Assembly (NCBI GenBank): GCA_022706165.1
Contig: JAKJDA010000024.1
Span: forward strand, 349-7,471
Reading direction: 5' to 3'
Source: Candidatus Hydrogenedentota bacterium
Lineage (GTDB): Bacteria; Hydrogenedentota; Hydrogenedentia; Hydrogenedentales; SLHB01
DNA length: 7,123 nt
A program made the position numbers and the translations under genes. This document shows positions 1-4,740 of this stretch, one piece after another; position 1 is the stretch's first letter; each line of letters begins with the position of its first letter. Under the pieces are notes generated by a model. It saw nothing but the letters and a program-made list of their open reading frames with translations, was not told the DNA's origin and searched no databases.

Positions 1-301
1 CGCTGGCCACGGCGCCCAACAGCAACGAGTACACAAGGCTCGAACCGACCACCTTGTTGACGTCGTCTACGCGTCCTTGTGAGAGAAACCCGGCGCTGTA
101 TTTGACGACGCCTTGCTGCAACGAGGTTTGAAGTTGCTCGATCGACGTCATCAGTGACCAGACGAGCGCATAGATGCCGTAACCGGATTCTCCGAGGGAG
201 CCAATCAAGTAGGGGACCAGGATCAACTGAGGCGCCAGTTGCAGAATCTGCATTGCCCACATAATCGCGGCGTTCGACAAAATTAGGTGAGACTGACGCA
301 C
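1..301 (-). CDS. Polysaccharide/oligosaccharide flippase (Wzx/MATE-like), N-terminal part
   Basis: This reading frame runs leftwards from a GTG at 301-299 and is open to the window edge, giving about 100 residues. The start is supported by GAGGA placed 4 nt upstream in the mRNA. The protein opens with a short polar N-terminus and then a hydrophobic helix (roughly residues 6-30, containing LSNAAIMWAMQILQLAPQLI). The motif GSLGESGYGIYALVWSL follows, then an amphipathic stretch, and a second hydrophobic segment starts near residue 88. An N-terminal helix followed by G-x-x-G-Y-G-I-Y-A-L is what I recognise from membrane flippases of the polysaccharide biosynthesis (Wzx/MurJ-like) superfamily, which move lipid-linked sugars across the inner membrane. 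It lies 129 bp downstream of thrS on the same strand, with no clear terminator between them. Family assignment is fairly sure; the substrate is unknown because the rest of the gene is outside the window. Confidence 0.72.
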   Translation of the reverse strand, partial: MRQSHLILSNAAIMWAMQILQLAPQLILVPYLIGSLGESGYGIYALVWSLMTSIEQLQTSLQQGVVKYSAGFLSQGRVDDVNKVVGSSLVYSLLLGAVAS

Positions 302-430
302 GGTTTCCTCAAGACTGCACGATGGCTTTCCGATCGCTTCGCAGATGTTGCGCGGCTCGCTCGAACGCTCCCCGGAGAACGCCCCGGCCAAAGACCGAGC
401 ATCCAATGCCCCAACCCGATAGCCGTCCGT

Positions 431-2347
431 TCACGGTTGCGGTTCCAAGGCCTTCGTCGCAACTTCGTCCGCGAGTTTTGCCTGAAACGCGTCGAAGGAC
501 ATCGCGCCGAGATCGGCAAGACGCCGGTGACGGACGGCGACGGCCCCGTTCTCTTGTTCGCGTTCCCCGACCACGGCCATGTAGGGAATCTGGTGCGTTT
601 GGGCGTTGCGAATTTTGTATTTCATCGTATCGGAACCGAGGTCGGCCTCCGCGCGAAACCCCGCCGCGAGCAGTCTGTCGCGCACGGACTTCGCATAGTC
701 CGCGTAGGCGTCGGCCACGGGAATGACCATCACCTGCACCGGCGCGAGCCACAACGGGAACGCGCCCGCGAAGTGCTCGATGAGAATACCGAAGAAACGT
801 TCGATCGCGCCGTAGATCACGCGGTGGATCATCACGGGACGATGCCGCTCGCCGTCGGGGCCCATGTATTCGAGGTCGAATTTCTCGGGCATCGCGAAGT
901 CGAGCTGAATCGTCGCGCATTGCCACGAGCGTTTCAGGCAGTCGCGCACGTGGAAATCGATCTTCGGCCCGTAAAACGCGCCGTCGCCTTCGTTGACTTT
1001 GAAGACCATCCCCTTGGCCTCGAGCGACTGCCGCAGAGCCGCCGTCGCGCGCTCCCACATCTCGTCGCTGCCGATGGACTTTTCCGGGCGCGTGCTCAAT
1101 TCGACGGCGTACTCCAGACCCAGCATCGAATACACGTAATCGACGAAATCGATCACGCCCATCACCTCGTCCTGAATCTGGTCGGGCGTCATGAAGATGT
1201 GCGCGTCGTCCTGCGTGAACATGCGCACGCGCGTGAGACCGTGCAACACGCCCGATTTCTCGTGGCGATGCACGGTGCCCAGCTCGGCGAAACGCAACGG
1301 CAATTCACGGTAGCTGTGCAGGCCCGACTTGAACACCAGCATGCCGCCGGGGCAGTTCATCGGCTTCACCGCGAAATCGCGCTCGTCGATTTTCGTGAAG
1401 TACATGTTCTCGCGGTAATGGTCCCAATGCCCCGACTGCTCCCACAGGCCCCGGTCGAGGATGATCGGCGTGCGCAGTTCGCCGTAGCCGCGTTTGCGAT
1501 GTTCCGCGCGCCAAAAATCCAGCAGGGTGTTCAACACGACCATGCCCTTCGGGTGAAAGAACGGAAACCCCGGCCCTGCCTCGTGAAAACTGAAAAGGTC
1601 GAGTTGTTTGCCCAGTTTGCGGTGGTCGCGTTTCTCCGCTTCGGCGCGCAGGCGCAGGTATTCGTCGAGTTCCTTCTGGCTCGGAAAGGCCGTTCCGTAG
1701 ATGCGTTGCAGCATCGGGCGTTTCTCGTCGCCGCGCCAATAGGCGCCGGCCACGCTCAGCAGCTTGAAGGCCTTGATGCGGCCGGTCGACGGCAGATGCG
1801 GCCCGCGACAGAGATCCGTGAACTCGCCGTTTTCGTAGAAGGTGATCGTGCCGTCGCTCAGATCGCGGATGAGTTCCAGTTTGTACGTCTCGCCGCGTTC
1901 CGAAAAGAACCTTTCCGCCTCCGCTTTCGGCGCGTCGCGTCGCACGAACGGCACGTCCGCGGCCACGATCTTCGCCATCTCCGCCTCAACGGCGGCAAAG
2001 TCTTCCTCCGTCAACGGGCGCGGCGCGTCGATGTCGTAATAAAAACCGTCCTCGATGCTCGGGCCGATGGCCAGTTTCGTCTCGGGAAACACGCGCATGA
2101 TCGCGGTCGCCATCACGTGCGACGCGCTGTGGCGAAACACGTCTTGGCCTTCGCGCGTGGCAAACGTCAGGATCGCGACGCGATCTCCCTCCTTCAACGG
2201 CGTGGCAAGGTCGCGCACCTCGTCGTTGATCATCGCGCCCACGGCATCCTTGGCCAAACGGCGGCCGATCTGTTCCGCCAACTCCAAGGCTGTCGCGCCG
2301 TCCTGCATCTCACGCGCCGAACCGTCGGGCAGATACACGTTCATCAT
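431..2347 (-). CDS. thrS: Threonyl-tRNA synthetase
   Basis: ThrRS charges tRNA-Thr with threonine in the cytoplasm. At 638 aa the protein is full length for the family (E. coli 642). Domains in order: TGS domain (about 1-62); editing domain with the H73-x3-H77 pair and C180/H184 (DLCRGPH), which removes mischarged serine; class II catalytic core (about 240-530) with zinc ligands C332 (MNCPGG), H383 (DDAHIF) and H508 (MIHRV), motif 2 around HRHEKSG and motif 3 GAIERFFG with R517; anticodon-binding domain (about 535-630). Two adjacent ATG codons are possible starts, at 2347 and 2344. I chose 2347 because its spacing to the AAGAGGAG ribosome binding site (2366-2359) is 11 nt rather than 14. The frame stays open upstream to 2584, but that stretch has no homology-like content and precedes the TGS domain. 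The leader may be regulatory (see the structure at 2361-2407). Nothing is missing or broken. Confidence 0.98.
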   Translation of the reverse strand: MMNVYLPDGSAREMQDGATALELAEQIGRRLAKDAVGAMINDEVRDLATPLKEGDRVAILTFATREGQDVFRHSASHVMATAIMRVFPETKLAIGPSIEDGFYYDIDAPRPLTEEDFAAVEAEMAKIVAADVPFVRRDAPKAEAERFFSERGETYKLELIRDLSDGTITFYENGEFTDLCRGPHLPSTGRIKAFKLLSVAGAYWRGDEKRPMLQRIYGTAFPSQKELDEYLRLRAEAEKRDHRKLGKQLDLFSFHEAGPGFPFFHPKGMVVLNTLLDFWRAEHRKRGYGELRTPIILDRGLWEQSGHWDHYRENMYFTKIDERDFAVKPMNCPGGMLVFKSGLHSYRELPLRFAELGTVHRHEKSGVLHGLTRVRMFTQDDAHIFMTPDQIQDEVMGVIDFVDYVYSMLGLEYAVELSTRPEKSIGSDEMWERATAALRQSLEAKGMVFKVNEGDGAFYGPKIDFHVRDCLKRSWQCATIQLDFAMPEKFDLEYMGPDGERHRPVMIHRVIYGAIERFFGILIEHFAGAFPLWLAPVQVMVIPVADAYADYAKSVRDRLLAAGFRAEADLGSDTMKYKIRNAQTHQIPYMAVVGEREQENGAVAVRHRRLADLGAMSFDAFQAKLADEVATKALEPQP

Positions 2348-2360
2348 GGCAAAAAACACT

Positions 2361-2407
2361 CCTCTTGAGGGTCTTCCTCCGCGTCGCCAAGAGGCCACAA
2401 CCTCTTG
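2361..2407 (-). promoter_or_regulatory. thrS leader with mutually exclusive hairpins
   Basis: Reading the thrS mRNA, CAAGAGG (2407-2401) is followed by loop UUGUGG and CCUCUUG (2394-2388), a perfect 7-bp hairpin. Twenty nt further on, CAAGAGG occurs again (2367-2361), overlapping the thrS Shine-Dalgarno. CCUCUUG can therefore pair with either copy. Pairing with the upstream copy leaves the ribosome binding site free; pairing with the downstream copy hides it and is followed after AGUG by six U residues. The geometry is seen directly. A role in translational or attenuation control is inference. The conserved T-box sequence is absent. E. coli thrS is known to be autoregulated by ThrRS binding tRNA-like leader hairpins, and the loop here contains UGU, a threonine anticodon, which may be chance. 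Confidence 0.45.
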
Positions 2408-2554
2408 TTGCGCTTTAACATATATACATTCGTATGCGCATGCCGGCCCCCCATCGCGCACCCAACGCAACGCCCGCCCGGACGCGCAGGGACTTCTGGA
2501 AGAAGCAACCCGCATCGCAGGTTCCAGCCGAATGCAGGAGATTGTGCCACGAAT

Positions 2555-2581
2555 CCCTCCCTGAATAAAAGCGCGGGAGGG
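2555..2581. repeat. 7-bp dyad just upstream of a promoter
   Basis: CCCTCCC (2555-2561) and GGGAGGG (2575-2581) form a perfect inverted repeat separated by 13 nt. It ends 4 nt before the TTGACA box at 2586. No T-run follows on either strand, so a terminator is unlikely. Its position suits an operator or activator site for the cNMP-binding gene, but no regulator can be named. Confidence 0.4.
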
Positions 2582-2585
2582 CATG

Positions 2586-2614
2586 TTGACATAGTTGGAG
2601 TTGCGAAGTACCCT
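2586..2614 (+). promoter_or_regulatory. Sigma-70-type promoter for the cNMP-binding gene
   Basis: A perfect TTGACA (2586-2591) is followed after 17 nt by TACCCT (2609-2614), which keeps the key T, A and final T of the -10 consensus. The predicted start near 2621 would leave a leader of about 37 nt before the ATG at 2658. The weak -10 together with the dyad upstream would suit an activated promoter; that is inference. Confidence 0.5.
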
Positions 2615-2657
2615 ACATACGGCAATGCATGACTATTGACTATGGGGAGACGCGAAG

Positions 2658-3119
2658 ATGTCGTTCAGCGCGAGTCAAGCGCAGGTATTGGCGCGGACTG
2701 TGCCGTTGTTCCGAAGCCTCAGTCCGGACGACGTGTCGAAGATATTCGCACACGGCAATACGTTGCGCATGGGCAAGGGACAAGTCGTTTTCTATCAAGG
2801 CGCAACGGGAAATACGATGTACGTCGTCCTGGGCGGCAGCGTCGCCCTATACGAGGGGCAAAAACCGTTGGCGTTGCTGCGGACGGGCGACATGTTCGGC
2901 GAAATGGCCTTGATTAACAACGAGCCTCGCAGCGCGACCGCCGTAGCGGCCGAGGACTGCCATCTGTTCATGCTCAGCGAGACGACCTTTCAAAGACTTC
3001 TCACCAAACGCGTGTCCATCCAAATCCTTCTGAACATCATCGGCACCCTGAGCCACCGTCTCCGGGAAACCAACACGCGCTACGCCAAATTGCAGAACGA
3101 GGTCGCGCCTCCGACATAG
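2658..3119 (+). CDS. Stand-alone cyclic-nucleotide-binding-domain (CRP/FNR-type) protein
   Basis: A 153-residue protein made almost entirely of one cNMP-binding beta-barrel. Residues about 14-45 form the entry helices and first strands (PLFRSLSPDDVSKIF then GQVVFYQG). GNTMYVVLGGSVALY (51-65) is the central strand pair. The phosphate-binding cassette spans 77-96, with GDMFGEMAL and PRSATAVA; E82 and R91 occupy the positions that contact the ribose and phosphate in CRP. A C-terminal helix (about 118-148) follows. No helix-turn-helix, kinase or channel domain is present, whereas CRP/FNR regulators are normally 200 residues or more with a DNA-binding domain. It must therefore act through a partner or as a sensor subunit. 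The ATG is preceded by GGGGAG 8 nt away and its own promoter at 2586. Whether it binds cAMP, cGMP, another nucleotide or nothing cannot be told from sequence. Confidence 0.88.
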   Translation: MSFSASQAQVLARTVPLFRSLSPDDVSKIFAHGNTLRMGKGQVVFYQGATGNTMYVVLGGSVALYEGQKPLALLRTGDMFGEMALINNEPRSATAVAAEDCHLFMLSETTFQRLLTKRVSIQILLNIIGTLSHRLRETNTRYAKLQNEVAPPT

Positions 3120-3378
3120 GGCGTTCCGGTTTCGCGAGTCTTCCCCGTTGCCTTGCCACGCCAGGTATCGCAATCAAAAAGCCGAGGCGAGGGGGCCTTC
3201 CCCGGTTCTGCGTAACAATGCGCCTGCTATGGCCCGCGCCCTTTCACGTATTTCGCAACGCCGGCGCCGCTTGCCGCGACGGCCCGCAGGGCCATTGCAT
3301 TACAATTTGAGCCATTCGGACTTTTCGGCCCCATATACGTCCCGATTTTCCGTTTGGCGCACGATTTTCGTTTTGCAG

Positions 3379-3400
3379 CGCCCGGTCTCCGTGCCGGGCG
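3379..3400 (+). repeat. GC-rich hairpin followed by a pyrimidine tract
   Basis: CGCCCGG (3379-3385) and CCGGGCG (3394-3400) form a perfect 7-bp stem with an 8-nt loop. The tract GTTCTTCTCTTCTTTTCTC follows on the plus strand. It could terminate rightward transcription from the cNMP-binding gene, but it lies 260 bp past that gene's stop and the tract is interrupted by C. It may instead be part of the adjacent repeat element. Confidence 0.35.
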
Positions 3401-3415
3401 GTTCTTCTCTTCTTT

Positions 3416-3479
3416 TCTCAGCGTTCTCCGCGGCTCTGCGTTAAGATTCTTCAACGCAGAGGCGCAGAGGACGCAAAGA
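3416..3479. repeat. Imperfect palindrome of the AACGCAGAG type
   Basis: The left arm (3416-3442) and right arm (3453-3479) are 27-bp inverted copies matching at 22 positions, around a 10-nt loop AAGATTCTTC. Both arms fit AACGCAGAGNCGCRGAGRACGC. A short further partial copy, CGCAGAGAAG, follows at 3481-3490 in the same direction as the right arm. I recall this sequence as a dispersed intergenic repeat in many environmental bacteria, but I know of no assigned function. It may be a REP-like or MITE-like element. Confidence 0.6.
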
Positions 3480-3505
3480 TCGCAGAGAAGTCCTTCCCTT
3501 CCAAA

Positions 3506-3575
3506 CGTCGTGACTCGTCGTGCCCGTTGTGGTTCAACTCCGGATTTCCACAACGAGACACAACGAAAGACAACC
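3506..3575. repeat. Symmetric array of CGTYGTG / CACAACG heptamers
   Basis: Forward copies of CGTYGTG lie at 3506-3512, 3516-3522 and 3525-3531. Inverted copies CACAACG lie at 3549-3555 and 3559-3565, and a degenerate third, GACAACC, at 3569-3575. Starts are 9-10 bp apart, about one helical turn. All three nested pairs share a centre near 3540. The innermost arms form an 8-bp perfect stem, CGTTGTGG (3525-3532) with CCACAACG (3548-3555). It could be a multi-site operator upstream of hicBA, or a long decayed palindrome. Confidence 0.5.
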
Positions 3576-3597
3576 ATCGCACCGACTACGCATTCGT

Positions 3598-3626
3598 GTG
3601 ACCTTCAAAAACGCTTGGGGTATAAT
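3598..3626 (+). promoter_or_regulatory. Promoter of hicBA
   Basis: A consensus TATAAT (3621-3626) is preceded after 17 nt by GTGACC (3598-3603), which matches TTGACA at the internal TGAC. The predicted start near 3633 gives a leader of about 35 nt. GTGAC recurs at 3628-3632, 30 bp on, but shows no clear dyad that would mark an operator. Confidence 0.6.
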
Positions 3627-3667
3627 GGTGACAGGTCGACAGAGTCTGCACAAAAAGGAAGCTGCCC

Positions 3668-3892
3668 ATGTCGGGAAAGATTAACGTCGTTATCGAACAA
3701 GACGAGCACGGGTTCTTCGCCTACTGCCCCGACTTACCCGGCTGCCACACGCAGGGCGACACCTTCGAAGAGGCCCTCGCCAACATCCGCGAGGCCGCCG
3801 TCCTCTACCTCGAAACCCTCGACGAAGACGAACGCCGCGACCTGCTCAGCAAAGAAATCATCAGCCTATCGCTGGAGGTGGCGCTTGCCTAA
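3668..3892 (+). CDS. hicB: HicB-family antitoxin
   Basis: A 74-residue protein with the HicB (UPF0150-like) partial RNase H fold: strand INVVIEQDEHGFFAYCPDLPGC (5-26), the hallmark H-T-Q-G-D-T-F-E-E-A turn (27-36), helix ALANIREAAVLYLETL (36-51) and a final strand IISLSLEVAL. In the family this protein binds HicA and blocks it. Many HicB proteins carry a C-terminal ribbon-helix-helix or HTH DNA-binding domain. This one ends directly after the last strand, so it lacks one, and its own operon may not be repressed in the usual way. AAGGAAG (3655-3661) gives a well-spaced ribosome binding site. It overlaps the next gene by 8 bp, so the pair is almost certainly cotranscribed and translationally coupled. 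Confidence 0.88.
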   Translation: MSGKINVVIEQDEHGFFAYCPDLPGCHTQGDTFEEALANIREAAVLYLETLDEDERRDLLSKEIISLSLEVALA

Positions 3893-4082
3893 GGCGCCTC
3901 GCCTAACTCCCGCCGACGCCGAGCGTCTCCTGCTCGACGCGGGGTTTACACTACTCCGCACACGGGGAAGTCACCGGGTTTACGGCAAAGGAACGCAACG
4001 CTGCGTCGTCCCCTTCCACGCCGGAAAAGACCTGCACCCCAAACTCGTGAAACAAATCCTGCAAGCCGTCGAACACGAGTGA
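3885..4082 (+). CDS. hicA: HicA-family toxin (mRNA interferase), TTG start
   Basis: HicA toxins are small double-stranded-RNA-binding-fold proteins that cut mRNA. This 65-residue frame shows the family pattern: LTPADAERLLLDAGFTLLRTRGSHRVY (8-33), with the conserved G-S-H and catalytic histidine at about residue 30, then VVPFHAGKDLHPKLVKQIL (41-59). No ATG or GTG lies in frame near the start. TTG at 3885 is preceded by a perfect GGAGGT (3874-3879) with 5-nt spacing and overlaps the end of hicB by 8 bp, so I take it as the start. Gene order is antitoxin first, the reverse of E. coli hicAB. All key residues are present, so the toxin is probably functional. Its stop lies 149 bp before the IS110 recombinase start. 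Confidence 0.85.
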   Translation: MPKAPRLTPADAERLLLDAGFTLLRTRGSHRVYGKGTQRCVVPFHAGKDLHPKLVKQILQAVEHE

Positions 4083-4690
4083 AAGCAGCAAGCCCACCGT
4101 CACGAACGCCAGCGTTCTCTGCTCTTCGTAGACAGAATGGACCGACCGGCTCCGAATGGCATATGCGTAGGTTAGGCTATGTACATTCGGAGCGAACAGT
4201 AGCCCAGAGCTACATGCGAAAGGAGTCGGTCATGTCCATCAATGAGAGTATCGCATATGTGGGGCTCGATGCGCACAAAGCCACCATCAATGTCGCCGTC
4301 ATGATGCCGCGTTCTAATGAAATCGCTTTTGAATGTCAGATTGCCCATGAGCCGGGAGCGCTCGAGCGGTTGGCCAACAAACTCAAGGAACTGTCGAAGG
4401 GCAGCTTGGTGGCCGCCTATGAAGCCGGACCGTGCGGATATGCGCTCAAGCGGACACTGGATGGTTTGGGTGTTGCCTGCCAAGTGGTGGCGCCCTCGTT
4501 GATTCCGGTCAAGCCGGGCGAGCGAGTGAAAACGGATCGGCGCGATGCCCGCAAATTGGCCCAACTGCTCAAGGCTGGAATGCTCACCGAAGTCCACCCG
4601 CCCACGCCTGAGCAAGAAGCCGTACGCGATCTAACCCGGGCGCGCGAAGATGCCAAGCAAGACCAGATGCGCGCACGGCGGTTGCGAGCA
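4083..4690 (+). mobile_element. IS110-family element, 5' remnant
   Basis: The recombinase 5' half and a structured leader upstream identify the left part of an IS110-family insertion sequence. The right part, including the C-terminal recombinase domain and right end, is gone. The left boundary cannot be fixed: IS110 elements usually lack terminal inverted repeats, and it lies somewhere after the hicA stop. The right boundary is the truncation point near 4670-4690, where recombinase-like sequence ends shortly before the ABC gene. Confidence 0.65.
4149..4193 (+). ncRNA. Structured IS110 leader, possible bridge-RNA relic
   Basis: GCTCCGAATG (4149-4158) pairs perfectly with CATTCGGAGC (4184-4193). 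Inside this, after a small internal loop, CATA (4160-4163) pairs with TATG (4178-4181), leaving the 14-nt loop TGCGTAGGTTAGGC. Smaller hairpins flank it: GAACG/CGTTC (4104-4117) and GTAGC/GCTAC (4199-4213). IS110-group elements are known to encode a bridge RNA with loops that recognise target and donor DNA in the left-end non-coding stretch upstream of the recombinase, which is this location. Folding is seen by eye; the identification is inference. Confidence 0.4.
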
Positions 4691-4693
4691 TGA
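4232..4693 (+). pseudogene. IS110-family recombinase (transposase), C-terminally truncated
   Basis: The frame starts at ATG 4232 behind AAAGGAG (4219-4225) and stops at 4693, giving 153 residues. It contains the whole RuvC-like DEDD domain of IS110 recombinases: YVGLDAHKATINVAV with D13, AAYEAGPCGYAL with E64, and VKTDRRDARKLAQLL with D102 and D105. It continues into [21 protein letters not shown] and then ends abruptly, where family members carry on through a coiled linker into the Transposase_20 domain with the catalytic serine (full length about 330-400 residues). No continuation of that domain is visible in any frame before the ABC gene at 4741. The protein should be unable to recombine DNA. 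The frame is open further upstream to 4079, but the 4232 start fits the family N-terminus. Confidence 0.88.
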
Positions 4694-4710
4694 CGCGCGT
4701 CCGGTACAGT
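4682..4710 (+). promoter_or_regulatory. Possible promoter at the IS truncation junction
   Basis: TTGCGA (4682-4687) and TACAGT (4705-4710) each match consensus at four of six positions, with exactly 17 nt between them. The predicted start near 4717 lies 24 nt before the ABC transporter ATG. The -35 box overlaps the last codons of the truncated recombinase, so the promoter would be partly made of insertion-sequence DNA. Confidence 0.35.
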
Positions 4711-4740
4711 ATCGGAAACAGTCCCAGCGAGGTGTTTCCA

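Larger units (their letters stand above)
2348..2657. other. Divergent intergenic region between thrS and the cNMP-binding gene
   Basis: This 310-bp stretch has no convincing gene; the short frames crossing it are uncharacteristic of proteins. It holds the thrS leader (2361-2407), an AT-rich patch CATATATACATT (2419-2430) that may supply the thrS -10 element on the minus strand but lacks a recognisable -35, a 7-bp dyad (2555-2581), and a sigma-70-type promoter pointing right (2586-2614). Confidence 0.6.
3120..3667. other. Gene-free stretch with palindromic repeats
   Basis: The 548 bp between the cNMP-binding gene and hicB contain no believable coding sequence. The left part (3120-3350) has only a small hairpin GGCCC-gca-GGGCC at 3281-3293, not followed by a T-run. 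From 3379 onward come three successive palindromic structures (3379-3400, 3416-3479, 3506-3575) and then the hicBA promoter (3598-3626). Open frames crossing this stretch, such as 3148-3444, are rich in Arg, Ser and Pro and run through the repeats, which is typical of chance frames in GC-rich DNA. Confidence 0.7.

Noticed and set aside
287..2368. A 693-codon plus-strand open frame antisense to thrS
   Set aside because: It mirrors thrS almost exactly, its protein is rich in His, Arg, Ala and Val without recognisable domains, and thrS is certain on the other strand. Long antisense frames are common in GC-rich genes.
2348..2584. Upstream extension of thrS to an earlier start
   Set aside because: The extra residues (Ser, Arg and Gly-rich, including the leader hairpin) precede the TGS domain where family members begin; the ATG pair at 2347/2344 has its own ribosome binding site.
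2348..2657. T-box riboswitch upstream of thrS
   Set aside because: The conserved T-box sequence that pairs with the tRNA acceptor end is not present, and the hairpin arrangement is much shorter than a T-box leader.
3281..3293. Terminator for the cNMP-binding gene at GGCCC-gca-GGGCC
   Set aside because: The stem is only 5 bp with a 3-nt loop and is followed by ATTGCATTAC rather than a T-run.
3148..3444. A 98-codon open frame in the intergenic stretch
   Set aside because: It runs through the GC hairpin and into the palindrome, has no ribosome binding site I can see, and shows low-complexity Arg/Ser/Pro composition.
3416..3575. CRISPR array
   Set aside because: The repeated units are short, inverted as well as direct, and lack regular 30-40 nt spacers; no cas gene is nearby.
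4079..4231. N-terminal extension of the IS110 recombinase to the in-frame ATG at 4079
   Set aside because: The family N-terminus matches from ATG 4232, which has an AAAGGAG at good spacing; the upstream stretch is the structured leader.
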